Part shown: positions 24,709 to 35,414 of the stretch, piece after piece
How the letters are laid out: every line of letters begins with the position of its first letter
How positions within the stretch are numbered: position 1 is the first letter of the stretch
Assembly (NCBI GenBank): GCA_038148755.1
Contig: JAYQWA010000016.1
Location: 1 to 56,257, forward strand
Direction of reading: 5' to 3'
Source: UBA5109 sp038148755
GTDB lineage: Bacteria; Pseudomonadota; Gammaproteobacteria; Pseudomonadales; Pseudohongiellaceae
DNA length: 56,257 nt
Translations under genes and position numbers: made by a program
The notes under the pieces: model-generated
Told to the model about the DNA's origin: nothing
What the model saw: only the letters and a program-made list of their open reading frames with translations
The model's database searches: none

Positions 24709-26552
24709 ACAAATACTCCTATGCTAATTACCAGGAGAACGCCTAGCGCCATTGTCATTGTGTACCAACGTAGTTGACCCGTCTGGATTTCACTGACCAT
24801 ACTGTGCAGATAGCGAGTCAGCGTGGCAGTGCCATTGTAGATACTGTCGATAAAGTCTTTCTTGTTAAGTTTGGCCAATTCAACGTAAGGGAAGACAAAA
24901 AGTCGATCATACAACCAGTCCATGCCCCACTGGGTAAAGAAGAAACGATGCATCTTGGCACCGAAACCAGAACCGGCCAGTTTTTCGACATCAAGTTTCT
25001 GTTTGATAAAGATCAGATAAGCACAGAGTACACCTAATAAAGGCAGGCCGATCATGATGGCCTGATAAAACAGTGAGACATGATGCTCTTCTTCGTGTGC
25101 ATGGAATACTTCTTCAACAGGAATATGGATAAAACCACCGATAAGAGAAAGAATAGCCAGCACTACCAACGGCCCCTGCAAGTGCAGTCCCATCACTTCA
25201 TGTCCATCATGGGTTTTCTTGCCATAAAAGACCAGGAAATAAAGGCGGAAGCTGTATAAACCAGTCATAAAGGCCCCCGCTACACCGCCAAGCCACAGCA
25301 GATAACCGCCGTGCTCATTAGTTAATGCGGAAGCCAGAATTTCTTCCTTACTGAAAAAGCCGGAAGTCGGGAATATCGCAACCAGGGCAACGGTACCAAT
25401 CAGGAACAGGATATGGCTCCAGGGTAAATCTTTGCGTAAACCGCCCATTTTGAAAATGTCCTGCTCATGATGCATGGCCAGGATGATGGAGCCAGCTGTC
25501 AGGAATAACAATGCTTTAAAGAACGCATGGGTCATCAGGTGGAAAATCGCTGAACTCCAAGCGCCGACTCCCAGGGCCAGGAACATATAACCAATCTGAC
25601 TGACGGTGGAAAATGCCAGTACCTTCTTAATATCGTTTTGCACCAGTGCGGTAAAACCGGCCATCAACAGGGTGATCATGCCGATAACGCCAACCAGATA
25701 TTGCACACTCGGCGCCAGTTCATACAGAACGTGGGTACGGGCAATCAAATAAACACCTGCAGTAACCATGGTAGCGGCGTGAATCAAAGCTGAAATTGGT
25801 GTCGGACCTGCCATGGCATCAGGCAACCAGGTCTGTAATGGTAATTGCGCAGATTTACCGACAGCACCACCCAACAGTAACAAAGTAACTGCTACCGCTA
25901 TTCCGGCACCGACTTCCCATTCTTCTTCCGCCAGCACCATCAGTTCCTGAATATTCAGCGTACCGAGGCTGGCAAATAACAGAAATAAGCCCAATGCCAT
26001 TGACGCATCGCCCACACGTGTTACCACGAAAGCTTTTCTGGCACAGTAGCCGTTATAGGGGTCCTTGAACCAGAATCCGATCAACAGGTAGGAGCACAGA
26101 CCAACGCCCTCCCAGCCCATAAATAACAGTAAAAGATTATCAGCCAGCACCAGAACCAACATGGCCGCAACGAACAGATTCATATAGGAGAAGAAACGGG
26201 CAAAACTTGGATCGTCATGCATATAACCTGTGGCATATACATGAATCAGAAAACCGATGCCGGTAATGATAAACATCATGACCAGAGAAACACCATCGAG
26301 GTAAAGGGTAAAACCCGCCTCAAAAGATCCAACTGACATCCAGGTCCATAATGTCTGGGAATAGGAATGTACGCCAGCCTCAGACATGGCCATAAAATCC
26401 ACGCCAACCAGAATGGCAACTAGAAAAGAAAGGCCAATGGAGCCTGCACCAACAATTCCTGCAGGAATTTCAGCTAATTTTCCAAAGCTCAAGGTCAGGA
26501 TTAAAAATCCGATTACAGGAATGGTCGGGACTAACCAAAGTAAATCAATCAT
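24705..26552 (-). CDS. nuoL: NADH-quinone oxidoreductase subunit L
   Basis: 615-residue distal antiporter-like subunit with the long lateral helix near its C-terminus. Motifs: LLLLFMGWEGVGLCSYLLIG with the conserved Glu (about 140-158), PLQTWLPDAMAGPTPISALI, LIHAATMVTAGVYL and VLAFSTVSQIGYMFLALG. Length matches E. coli (613). The C-terminal part (MHRFFFTQWGMDWLYDRLFV to VISIGVFV) is typical of NuoL. Confidence 0.97.
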   Translation of the reverse strand: MIDLLWLVPTIPVIGFLILTLSFGKLAEIPAGIVGAGSIGLSFLVAILVGVDFMAMSEAGVHSYSQTLWTWMSVGSFEAGFTLYLDGVSLVMMFIITGIGFLIHVYATGYMHDDPSFARFFSYMNLFVAAMLVLVLADNLLLLFMGWEGVGLCSYLLIGFWFKDPYNGYCARKAFVVTRVGDASMALGLFLLFASLGTLNIQELMVLAEEEWEVGAGIAVAVTLLLLGGAVGKSAQLPLQTWLPDAMAGPTPISALIHAATMVTAGVYLIARTHVLYELAPSVQYLVGVIGMITLLMAGFTALVQNDIKKVLAFSTVSQIGYMFLALGVGAWSSAIFHLMTHAFFKALLFLTAGSIILAMHHEQDIFKMGGLRKDLPWSHILFLIGTVALVAIFPTSGFFSKEEILASALTNEHGGYLLWLGGVAGAFMTGLYSFRLYFLVFYGKKTHDGHEVMGLHLQGPLVVLAILSLIGGFIHIPVEEVFHAHEEEHHVSLFYQAIMIGLPLLGVLCAYLIFIKQKLDVEKLAGSGFGAKMHRFFFTQWGMDWLYDRLFVFPYVELAKLNKKDFIDSIYNGTATLTRYLHSMVSEIQTGQLRWYTMTMALGVLLVISIGVFV

Positions 26553-26563
26553 CTTTTCCCTTT

Positions 26564-26884
26564 CTAGCCTTTCATCTTGTTCAAAGAGTCCAGATCCAGC
26601 GTTTTATGCTTATGAAAAAGCTGTAACACCAGACCTAAACCGATAGCAACTTCTGCTGCTGCCAAACTTAAAATCATTAAAAACATGATTTGCCCGTCAG
26701 CCTCACCCCAACGTGAAGCACCTACAACAAAAGCCAGACCGGCAGCATTTAGCATTATTTCCAGCGACATCAGCACAAAAATCAAATTACGCCGTGTCAG
26801 CACACCGACCAGCCCCAGCAAAAATAATATGGTTGCCAGTATCAGTCCGTGTTCCAAAGGTATTGCCTGCATCATCACTGTCAT
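26564..26884 (-). CDS. nuoK: NADH-quinone oxidoreductase subunit K
   Basis: 106 residues from ATG 26884; a longer frame to 26914 runs back through the nuoJ end. GAGGAAG sits properly upstream. Three helices with the two membrane glutamates of the family in SLEIMLNAAGLAF and LAAAEVAIGLGL. The usual start IPLEHGLIL follows after a few extra residues (MTVMMQA). Lies 4 bases after nuoJ. Confidence 0.97.
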   Translation of the reverse strand: MTVMMQAIPLEHGLILATILFLLGLVGVLTRRNLIFVLMSLEIMLNAAGLAFVVGASRWGEADGQIMFLMILSLAAAEVAIGLGLVLQLFHKHKTLDLDSLNKMKG

Positions 26885-26888
26885 AGTC

Positions 26889-27371
26889 TTACTTCCTCGC
26901 CAGGTGGTAGGCACCCACCAGACCGGCTAATAACAGCATGGACGCCAGTTCCACTGCCAGGACATAAGGCCCGAAAAGCGCTATACCGATTTCTTTTGCT
27001 TCAACCATGGTATGAGCAATCGTCGCATCCGTAGTAAACAGACCGAGTAATAATTCAATCAGCAGAATGATTGCCAGAATAGTCGGCCCGATCCACATAT
27101 TGGGAGACAACCAGGCTTTTTCCTGCTCAATGGTAGGCTGTCCCATGTTGAGCATCATCATGACAAACAAAAACATCACCATGATTGCACCGGCATAAAC
27201 GATTACCTCAAGCGCAGCCGCCATCGGCGCACCCAGAGTGTAAAAAATTACCGCCACTGCAAGCAGAGAAACAATAAAATAAAGCAGTGCATGCACGATA
27301 TTAATCCGTGTAATCACCATCACGGTCGATACCACGGCAATCAATGCTGACAGATAAAACAATATACTCAT
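26889..27371 (-). CDS. nuoJ: NADH-quinone oxidoreductase subunit J
   Basis: 160-residue membrane subunit with five hydrophobic helices. The family stretch ALLYFIVSLLAVAVIFYTLGAPMAAALEVIVYAGAIMVMFLFV contains the flexible third helix (VIVYAGAIMVMFLF). The start overlaps the nuoI stop by 4 bases (ATGA). Slightly shorter than E. coli NuoJ (184), the difference being at the C-terminus. Confidence 0.96.
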   Translation of the reverse strand: MSILFYLSALIAVVSTVMVITRINIVHALLYFIVSLLAVAVIFYTLGAPMAAALEVIVYAGAIMVMFLFVMMMLNMGQPTIEQEKAWLSPNMWIGPTILAIILLIELLLGLFTTDATIAHTMVEAKEIGIALFGPYVLAVELASMLLLAGLVGAYHLARK

Positions 27372-27916
27372 GGCAACAGGCTCCTTCTATCTACTGGCGG
27401 CAATTCATTCTGGGCTTCACCCTTGTCCTTGCCGCCGATGGCTTTACCAGCCACTTTATAGAAGTTGTAGTCGTGATATTTGCCTGTGCCCTGTATCAGC
27501 ATGTGCTCTTTTTCCCAGACCATATCCTGGCGCACATATTCTGCCATTTCAAAATCCGGGGTAAGTTGAATAGCATGCGTTGGACAGGCTTCTTCACAAA
27601 AACCGCACATGATGCAACGTGAAAAATTGATACGGAAAAACTCCGGATACCATCGGCCGTTTTCATCTTCGGTTTTCTGCAGGGAAATGCAGTCCACCGG
27701 ACAAGCGACAGCACAAAGGTTACAGGCAACACAACGCTCTTCTCCGTCAGGGTCACGCGTCAGAATAATACGCCCACGCCAACGCGGGAACATATAAGGT
27801 TTAACATCCGGATATTCGACAGTATCGGCTTTTTTGAATAAATGCAGAAATACCAGCCACAGACTGACTATCTGTGACCATATAATATTTATCTGCTTGC
27901 CAATTGCCTTAAACAT
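27368..27916 (-). CDS. nuoI: NADH-quinone oxidoreductase subunit I
   Basis: 182 residues carrying two [4Fe-4S] clusters (N6a, N6b) that pass electrons from NuoG to NuoB. Motifs CVACNLCAVACP (about 62-73) and CIMCGFCEEACP (about 101-112) are complete. An N-terminal amphipathic helix precedes them. Matches E. coli NuoI (180) closely in length. Confidence 0.98.
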   Translation of the reverse strand: MFKAIGKQINIIWSQIVSLWLVFLHLFKKADTVEYPDVKPYMFPRWRGRIILTRDPDGEERCVACNLCAVACPVDCISLQKTEDENGRWYPEFFRINFSRCIMCGFCEEACPTHAIQLTPDFEMAEYVRQDMVWEKEHMLIQGTGKYHDYNFYKVAGKAIGGKDKGEAQNELPPVDRRSLLP

Positions 27917-27972
27917 TACTTTTATTTCTCCGGATTACCTTTACTCTCAGCTTTTTCTGTTTTTTAGCGCTG

Positions 27973-28956
27973 TTACCCAGCCTGATACAAAACGACGGCA
28001 CCAGTAATTAACAGGTTTATTAAAGCCAGAGGCAGCATTACCAGCCAGCCGTAATTCATTAATTGGTCATAACGCGGTCTGACTAAAGCTGCCCTGACCA
28101 GTACAAAGAACAATAAAAAGAAACTTGTTTTCAACCCCATCCAGAACAGACCGGAAATTATTTCATTGCCAAATTCCAGACCAAAAGGTGCCAGCCAGCC
28201 GCCAAAAAACAACACGGGGATTAATGCTGACATGACAAACATACCGATGTACTCACCAATCATGAATAAACCAAATTTCATGCCTGAATATTCCGTGTTG
28301 TAACCTGAAATAATTTCCGATTCGCCTTCCGGCAAGTCGAAAGGCCAACGATGCGATTCAGCAATAGCCGCCACCATAAATACAATAAAGCCGAAAAATT
28401 GTGGAACAACAAACCAGCCATCGGCTTGCGCTTCTACAATTTCGCGCAGACTGAAACTGTCTGCGAGGATAATAATGCCCAGCAGTGATATACCCATAAA
28501 TACTTCATAGGAAATCATTTGTCCGGCACCACGCAAAGCACCCAACAAAGAAAATTTATTATTCGATGCCAGACCACCCAGCATCGTTGAATAGGAAGCC
28601 AGACCTGCCATGGCGAAAACCCACAACAGGGCAATATTCAAATCCATGATGCCTATACCTGGGGCAAAAGGAATAACGCCCAGGCTCAACAACATAACTA
28701 TCGGCAGAATCATCGGCGCGACAACAAAGGTAAATTTGTCCGAGAACGGTGGTATCCAGTCTTCTTTTGCCAGCATTTTAATCGCGTCAGCAATCACCTG
28801 AAAAATACCAAAAGGGCCTACTCTGTTTGGCCCCAAACGATCAGACCAGAAGCCCAGAAAACGTCTTTCCACCCAGATCATCATGACCGAAATACCCAGT
28901 CCGACGACAAGCACCAGAGCGATATTCAATAAAGAACCGACTTCAAAACTAAACAT
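27973..28956 (-). CDS. nuoH: NADH-quinone oxidoreductase subunit H
   Basis: 327-residue membrane subunit forming the quinone-chamber base. Family marks: RLGPNRVGPFGIFQVIADAI (about 40-59), TMLGGLASNNKFSLLGALR (about 124-142) and PFDLPEGESEIISGYNTEYS (about 205-224), the acid-rich loop near the quinone. The ATG overlaps the nuoG stop in TAATG. Confidence 0.98.
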   Translation of the reverse strand: MFSFEVGSLLNIALVLVVGLGISVMMIWVERRFLGFWSDRLGPNRVGPFGIFQVIADAIKMLAKEDWIPPFSDKFTFVVAPMILPIVMLLSLGVIPFAPGIGIMDLNIALLWVFAMAGLASYSTMLGGLASNNKFSLLGALRGAGQMISYEVFMGISLLGIIILADSFSLREIVEAQADGWFVVPQFFGFIVFMVAAIAESHRWPFDLPEGESEIISGYNTEYSGMKFGLFMIGEYIGMFVMSALIPVLFFGGWLAPFGLEFGNEIISGLFWMGLKTSFFLLFFVLVRAALVRPRYDQLMNYGWLVMLPLALINLLITGAVVLYQAG

Positions 28957-31660
28957 TAATCGGCTCCCTCGCTTACGGCATCACTCACAATGATATTGCC
29001 TGCCTTCCATGTTTCCGGGAAGTGCCAGTTTTCCGCTTTAGCCAACGCAATGGCTGAACCCATGTCCTGGAAATTCAAACCTTTGAGACCGACAGAGACG
29101 CCTACTGTTCCAGGCAATATGGATTCCCGCACAATAAATGGCACCGCCCCATTATGTTCTACCTGTACGCCATCGCTGACTTGCAGACCTAGTTTCTTCG
29201 CGTCTTCTGGGCTTAAGGAAATATAAGCCGATGTGGCTTTTTCCTGAATAGCGGGTGTATAGGCACTTAGCTCTTCCGAACCAAACAGGTGATACAGAGG
29301 GAAAACACTGAAGCCTTCACCTGCAGATTCTGTTACCGCTGATTCATACCAATTCTTTTCGGTTGCCTGATTCTTTAATAAATGCTGTCCGGGTGAACTC
29401 TGCTTTAACGGACCGCCGGCAAATTCCTGAAACTTGAAAATACTCTGATTGGAGTTCCAACCAGGTGCCCAGGGCGAATTTAAAACTGCAGCATCTTTGA
29501 TTGCGGGCACACCCTCCATGGAGTAAACCATAACACCATCTTCATCCTGCTCCTGTTTGGGCTCATGCACATTGATGTTGGCCCGCATGGAAGTTCGTCC
29601 GCTGTAGCGGTGATGTTGTCTCGGTGCTTTAAGTCCGGCAAAGTTGTAATTTTCACCGGGCGTCAAATGGGCAATTTCTGCACAATTTTCGATACTGTCT
29701 GCACATGCAGCAGTGATTTCGTTGAAATGCTTGTCAGATAACCAGAGCGCACTTGAACGGATATTTGAATCTGCTTTGTAAGTTGAGTAATAGTGCTGGG
29801 CACGTCCTTCATAATTCACAAAGGTGCCTGAACTTTCAGCAAAAGTTGCCGCAGCCAATACCAGATTGGCCTGCTCCCCCGTGCGATTTTTAAGATGATC
29901 AAGGACAACCAGCTTTTCCAGCCCATTGATGAAGCTATCAACATCTGCTGATGGCGCACGACGGTACAAGTCGTTCTCAAGTACGATGGCTGATTTACTG
30001 CTTGTTGCCATAGCCTGCTCAAGTCCCTTGGCACTACCCTGCATCATTATTGCCAGGCCCATGCTGTTTGACTCAGCGCCAACCAAAGCCAGATTGGCTT
30101 TTTTATCACCATCCTGCAAGGCAGTAGCAATATTACTGGCCGCATCCAGTAAGGCTGGTTCCAAAGTACTGGTACCACTAATAACAAGAGCCTGTTTGGC
30201 TGATTTCAGGGTTTCAGCGATTTCATCAACCAGAGCCTGTTCTTCTTTACTCAAAGCTTTAACGGCTGGTGCCGACGAATCAATGGCATTGGCTATAGCC
30301 AGTCCAATTTTTGCGCTATTGGCCGCTGAACTGATATGTACAGTTTTAGCGATATCATCCAGGCGGGTCGTATGCGGACTCAGAATATAAAGCGGACTTA
30401 ATTTATCCATTGCCAACTGGCGGATGGCTGCATCATGCCAGATTGGAAAATTCAGATCTGCACCCATCTGACGGCCCAGATTCTTTACTGACTGCCTGAC
30501 ACCCAAGGCCAGTCTGGCTGCTGTATTGGTAATATCTTCACCCAGTATCAGGACAGCATCGGAGTTTTCAATGTCTTTTATGCTGGCAACATGGACTGGC
30601 TTGCTCTGATAGATATCAATGATTTTATTCAGCATACCGAGTTCCTTTTCAGCTATGCCGGCATAAAAATTATCGCTGCCAACCAGTTCACGCAGAGCAA
30701 AGTTAGCTTCCATGGAGGCTCTTGGAGAGCCGATGCCAATGGCGCCGTTAGCAGACTCTTTAAGCGCTGCTTTTGCAGCATCCGGCTCAATCTGAACAGG
30801 ATCTGCATCATGGGAATTACGGGTCATACTGACCGGAATACGCTCCGGACTATTGACATATTCAGCACCAAAACGGCCCTTATCACAAAGGAAATAACCA
30901 TTCACTTCATCATTAAAGCGGTTCACAATTCTTCTCAGGGTACCGTAGCGCTCACCCGGGTTAGTGTTACAGCCAACGCTGCAACCTGTACAGACTGATG
31001 GCGATGACTGCAGATCCCACTTACGGCTGTAATGTTTACTGAACGGCTTGTCTGTAAATACGCCGGTTGGGCAAACTTCTACCAGATTACCTGAAAATTC
31101 GCTTTCCAGCGGACCTTCCTGCCAGCGACCAAAATAAGTATTGTCATGGGAAGCCTGCGGGCCAAAATCAGTACCACCAGCATAATCCTTGTAGTNNNNN
31201 NNNNNCAGGTAATACAACGGTTCATTTCATGGTTGATGAATGGACCTAAATACTGGTTACGATGGGTTTTTTTCTTACCATCATAACGACGGTAGGTATG
31301 GCCGGACATGACCGTCATATCCTGCAGATGACACTCACCACCCTCTTCGCAGACCGGACAGTCATGGGGGTGATTGATCATGATACTTTCTATTGCCTGT
31401 GCCCGGAATTTGGCAGCAGCCTCTATGGAATAACGCGCGCCATCACGTGGCTCTGTCATACAGGCCATTACCAATCGGCCTCTTTCGTCATCCTCATTAG
31501 CATATTCAACAACAGCACACTGGCGACAGGAACCCACCGACCCCATACTCGGATGCCAGCAGAAATAAGGCAAATTCATTGCATGAGAGAGACACTCCTG
31601 CAAAAGATTATTCTTTTCGTCTACTTCAAAGACTTTGCCGTCTATCGTGATGGATGCCAT
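28956..31660 (-). CDS. nuoG: NADH-quinone oxidoreductase subunit G (contains assembly gap)
   Basis: Iron-sulfur subunit of the peripheral arm. The N-terminal part (from ATG 31660) has the [2Fe-2S] motif YFCWHPSMGSVGSCRQC and the H-C-C-C cluster region HPHDCPVCEEGGECHLQDM; after the gap come YKDYAGGTD, the [4Fe-4S] motif CTGCSVGCNTNPGER and the molybdopterin-oxidoreductase-like body. Ten N at 31196-31205 split the frame. E. coli-type NuoG has a CYRCVR-like motif exactly here; restoring it needs 17 bases where 10 N stand, and then both halves join in one frame of about 903 residues, the E. coli length (about 908). So this is an assembly gap in an intact gene, not a true frameshift. Confidence 0.93.
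31196..31205. other. Assembly gap (10 N) within nuoG
   Basis: Ten N, a common placeholder for a gap of unknown size. The reading frame changes across it. The size predicted from the conserved protein motif is 17 bases. Confidence 0.99.
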
Positions 31661-31728
31661 CTATTAACCTGCTTACTTAACCTTTTAATTTAACTATTCT
31701 TTATAGTTCAATATATTACTTAGATAAC

Positions 31729-33003
31729 TTAATGTTTTTTATAGCTGCAGCCATGCTTCACATGCTGCTCATACTCATCCATGAAATACTTGAGACTGCT
31801 TTGTAGTGGTTCAGCTGCACCAGGTGCTAGGGCACAAAAAGTATTACCTGGTCCCATATAGCCACACATCTCTTTCAATATCTCAATATCTTTCATTTCA
31901 CCCTTGCCTTCTTCCATTTTGTTCAGGATATGCTCAACCCAGGGTAAGCCATCCCGGCAAGGAGTACACCAGCCACAGGATTCATGCGCAAAAAACTTGA
32001 TCAGGTTCCGTACGGTACCTATCGGACAGGTTTTATCATCCAGCACCATAATCAAGGATGTACCGAGGCGTGAACCGGCTTTGGCAACTTCTCCCGGGAT
32101 CATTGGCAAATCCAGATGTTCTGGCATTAAAAAGTCTGTTGAACCACCACCTGGTAAAAAGGCTTTTAATTGATACCCATCCTGCATACCTCCGGCATAA
32201 TCTTCCAGCAAGGTTCGGAAAGTTGTCCCTACCGGCATTTCCCAGCAACCAGGATTCTTAACCCGACCGCTGACACCTGAAATACGAGTACCGCTCTCCT
32301 CACCCAGACCCAGTCCTTTAAACCACTCTACACCGTGAGTCAGGATGCCGGGTATGTTACAAATTGTTTCAACATTATTGACCAGGGTTGGTCTTCCCCA
32401 AAGTCCGCTGACCTGAGGGAACGGGGGTTTAAAACGAGGATTGGCACGTTTGCCTTCCAGTGCATTAATTAATGCCGTTTCTTCACCACAAATATAACGT
32501 CCTGCACTGGTGTGCAGATATATGTCCAGACTGAAATCTGAACCCTGAATGTTTTTGCCCAGCATGCCATTATCATAGGCTTCGGCAATGGCTTTTAATA
32601 AATTTTCTTCTGCAACTGTATATTCCCCTCTGAGGAAGATATACCCCGTGGTTGCCTGGATCGCATAAGAAGCAGTAATCATGCCTTCGATTAGCAGATG
32701 TGGATCACTTTCCATTAGCAGACGGTCTTTGAATGTCCCCGGCTCCATTTCATCAGCGTTGACCACCAGATAACGTGGCAAACCGTCAGGGTCAGGCGAA
32801 AAGCTCCACTTCAGTCCGGTATTGAAACCAGCACCGCCTCGACCACCCAGACCTGCATCCTTAACCTGCCCCATGACATCCCGTGGCGCCATTTTTACCG
32901 CATTGGCAAAACTTTGATAGCCGCCAGCGGCCTTATACTCAGCAAAAGTAAAAGGGGCTCTGCCTGCTTCAATATTTTTGGTTAATGGATTATTTATGCT
33001 CAT
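31729..33003 (-). CDS. nuoF: NADH-quinone oxidoreductase subunit F
   Basis: 424-residue NADH dehydrogenase subunit with FMN and cluster N3. NADH/FMN-binding GLGGRGGAGFNTGLKW (about 51-66) and VNADEMEPGTFKDRLL; GRYICGEETALI; [4Fe-4S] ligands in ESCGWCTPCRDG (about 345-356) and FCALAPGA. About 20 residues shorter at the C-terminus than E. coli (445). Lies 44 bases after nuoE. Confidence 0.98.
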   Translation of the reverse strand: MSINNPLTKNIEAGRAPFTFAEYKAAGGYQSFANAVKMAPRDVMGQVKDAGLGGRGGAGFNTGLKWSFSPDPDGLPRYLVVNADEMEPGTFKDRLLMESDPHLLIEGMITASYAIQATTGYIFLRGEYTVAEENLLKAIAEAYDNGMLGKNIQGSDFSLDIYLHTSAGRYICGEETALINALEGKRANPRFKPPFPQVSGLWGRPTLVNNVETICNIPGILTHGVEWFKGLGLGEESGTRISGVSGRVKNPGCWEMPVGTTFRTLLEDYAGGMQDGYQLKAFLPGGGSTDFLMPEHLDLPMIPGEVAKAGSRLGTSLIMVLDDKTCPIGTVRNLIKFFAHESCGWCTPCRDGLPWVEHILNKMEEGKGEMKDIEILKEMCGYMGPGNTFCALAPGAAEPLQSSLKYFMDEYEQHVKHGCSYKKH

Positions 33004-33047
33004 CTAATTCAATTTTCTGTTGTTTCACTTTAGCAATTTCAGTCTAT

Positions 33048-33560
33048 CTAAGCCTTGGCTTTATAGTCTGCAATAATCCGATCAATCTTTTCATTGGTCA
33101 GATTTCTATACAATTCCCTGCCCACCATCATGCTGGGTGCTTTATCACAATCTCCCAGGCATGGAACTGGAATCAGGGTAAACAGGTCATCCTCAGTGGT
33201 TTCCCCGTAATCAATACCCAGCGTTTCTGTTATATGTGCTTTCAGATCATCACAACCCAGCATCCAGCAGGCTACGGAATCACATAACAGAATGACATTC
33301 TTACCAACCGGGCGGCGGAAAATCATATTGAAGAAAGTCGCCACACCTTCCAGATCATCTGGTGGAATATCCAGATATTCTGAAACTGCCAGTAAACTCT
33401 CATCACTGACCCAACCCTGATGCTTCTGCACTATTTTTAACGCTTCCAGACCAACTGCCTGCGCATAAGGATAATGCGTTTTTTCATGCTCTATCTCATG
33501 AATCTCCGCTTCTGTCAGTTGCCGTGCTTTAGGGGCTGTGCTGGCAATAATATTGCTCAT
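33048..33560 (-). CDS. nuoE: NADH-quinone oxidoreductase subunit E
   Basis: 170 residues with the thioredoxin-like [2Fe-2S] fold (cluster N1a). The ligands are in LLCDSVACWMLGC (first pair, the canonical C-x4-C spacing) and PVPCLGDCDKAP (C-x3-C). An N-terminal helical part (AVGLEALKIVQKHQGWVSDE) is typical. Length matches E. coli (166). Confidence 0.97.
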   Translation of the reverse strand: MSNIIASTAPKARQLTEAEIHEIEHEKTHYPYAQAVGLEALKIVQKHQGWVSDESLLAVSEYLDIPPDDLEGVATFFNMIFRRPVGKNVILLCDSVACWMLGCDDLKAHITETLGIDYGETTEDDLFTLIPVPCLGDCDKAPSMMVGRELYRNLTNEKIDRIIADYKAKA

Positions 33561-33603
33561 GGTTTGTCTATTTTCTCAGTATTTCTCTAACTATTTATCG
33601 TCT

Positions 33604-35385
33604 CTACTTATCCACATCCGCCATCACAAAATCCGTCGTTGCAACAACGGCAGTAAAGTCTGCCAACATCAATCCGCGACTTAAAAATGGAATGGCCTGA
33701 ATGTGGATAAAGGATGGTGTACGAATGCGCGTTCTGTATGCCCCACTGCCACCATCATTAATCAAGTAATATGAATTAATACCCTTGGTTGCTTCAATCG
33801 CCATGGAAACCTCAGTCGGATCCATCACCGGCCCCCAGCTTACACTGAGGAAATGGTCAATCAGGGTTTCAATATCTTGCTTACTCTTTTCTTTAATTGG
33901 TGGCGTCGTTAAAGGATGATCAGACTTGTATGGCCCTTCCGGCATATTCTCAAGACACTGACGGATGATTTCACAACTCTGGCGCATTTCTTCGACACGG
34001 ACTGCAGCACGATCATAGCAGTCGCCGTTAAGTGCGATAGGCACTTCAAATTCAAAATTCTCATAGCCTGAATAAGGACGATTCTTACGGTAATCCCATT
34101 CCAGCCCAGTCGCTCGTAAAGCCGGGCCGGTCATACCCCAGTCATACGCATCCTGAGTATTCATTTTGCCAACACCAACAGTACGCTGCTTGATAACCGT
34201 ATTGGCCATGACCATCTTGTCGTACTCACGCAGTTTCTTGGGAAACATATCGACAAATTCACGAATACGCACATCCCAGCCATTCGGTAAATCCTGCGCA
34301 ACTCCCCCTATGCGGAACCAGCTTGGATGCATGCGTCCACCGGTTATCGACTCAATAATATTAAAGGCTTTTTCGCGATCAACGAAGGCATAGAATAAAG
34401 GTGACAACTGACCCAGGTCGACAGCCCAGGTACCAAAAAACAATAAATGACTACAAATACGGAAAAATTCTGCCAGCATTACCCTGATAACTTTTACTCT
34501 GTCAGGCACTTCAATGCCTGCCATTTTTTCAACCGCCATAACATAAGGCAGGTTGTTCATCACCCCACCGAGGTAATCGATTCGATCGGTGTAAGGAATA
34601 TAAGTGTGCCAGGTCTGGCGTTCACCCATTTTTTCCGCGCCGCGATGGTGATAACCGACATCCGGCACCACATCCAGCACATATTCTCCATCAAGCTGCA
34701 AAGCAAAACGGATAACACCGTGAGCTGCCGGATGGTTAGGCCCAAAGTTCAGAAACATGAACTCACTGGTATCGGATTTACGCTCAAGTCCCCACTCTTC
34801 CGGCTTGAACTTCATCTGTTCCTGTTCGTAATCGACAATATCATCATCCAGGCGATAAGGATCCATCTCGGTGGCTCTGGCGGGATGATCCTTGCGTAAA
34901 GGATGCCCAACCCAGGTGGGTGGCGTATAGATGCGGCTTAGATTCGGATGCCCTTCAAAAACCACACCGAACATATCCCAGCACTCACGCTCATGCCAGT
35001 TTGCCGCCGGCCATAAGGAAATAATGGTGGGTATTTTTAAATCACCTTCTTTCAAGGCAACTTTTAACCGTATATCGCAGTTACCTGAAAAAGAAATGAG
35101 CTGATATACAACAGTAAAATCACTTTCCGGCTGTCCAACCCTGTGGACACGTAGACGTTCGTCAATCGCGGTAACATCAAGCAACATTTCATAACGTGGA
35201 CGATAGTCGTCACGCAGAAATTTGAGCACTTCAATGAGTTTATCCCGGCCCAGCCAGAGTGTTGGCATGCCTTCGGCGGTATGCTGACGGACAAAAGAAG
35301 ATTCACCGAACTTTTGATAAAGCTCAGTAATGACCGCCGGAATTTCGGACGTACTTTGCTGTAAAGATGCGTTTGCAGTGCTCAC
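33604..35385 (-). CDS. nuoC: NADH-quinone oxidoreductase fused subunits C and D
   Basis: 593-residue fusion of NuoC (about 1-190) and NuoD (about 200-593), as in E. coli (nuoCD) and close relatives. NuoC part: WPAANWHERECWDMFGVVFEGHPNLSRIY region and HPLRKDHPARATE. NuoD part: FLNFGPNHPAAHGVIRFALQ, DVGYHHRGAEKMGERQTW (quinone-site His and Tyr region) and RTRIRTPSFIHIQAIPFLSRG. Starts with GTG at 35385, purine-rich AGAAGAG upstream. Confidence 0.97.
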   Translation of the reverse strand: MSTANASLQQSTSEIPAVITELYQKFGESSFVRQHTAEGMPTLWLGRDKLIEVLKFLRDDYRPRYEMLLDVTAIDERLRVHRVGQPESDFTVVYQLISFSGNCDIRLKVALKEGDLKIPTIISLWPAANWHERECWDMFGVVFEGHPNLSRIYTPPTWVGHPLRKDHPARATEMDPYRLDDDIVDYEQEQMKFKPEEWGLERKSDTSEFMFLNFGPNHPAAHGVIRFALQLDGEYVLDVVPDVGYHHRGAEKMGERQTWHTYIPYTDRIDYLGGVMNNLPYVMAVEKMAGIEVPDRVKVIRVMLAEFFRICSHLLFFGTWAVDLGQLSPLFYAFVDREKAFNIIESITGGRMHPSWFRIGGVAQDLPNGWDVRIREFVDMFPKKLREYDKMVMANTVIKQRTVGVGKMNTQDAYDWGMTGPALRATGLEWDYRKNRPYSGYENFEFEVPIALNGDCYDRAAVRVEEMRQSCEIIRQCLENMPEGPYKSDHPLTTPPIKEKSKQDIETLIDHFLSVSWGPVMDPTEVSMAIEATKGINSYYLINDGGSGAYRTRIRTPSFIHIQAIPFLSRGLMLADFTAVVATTDFVMADVDK

Positions 35386-35414
35386 CGTTTACTCTTCTTC
35401 GTTAATAGTAAATA

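Noticed and set aside
28956..31660. nuoG as a frameshifted pseudogene or two separate genes
   Set aside because: The break coincides exactly with the 10-N gap, and the missing motif explains the frame change; both halves are otherwise intact.
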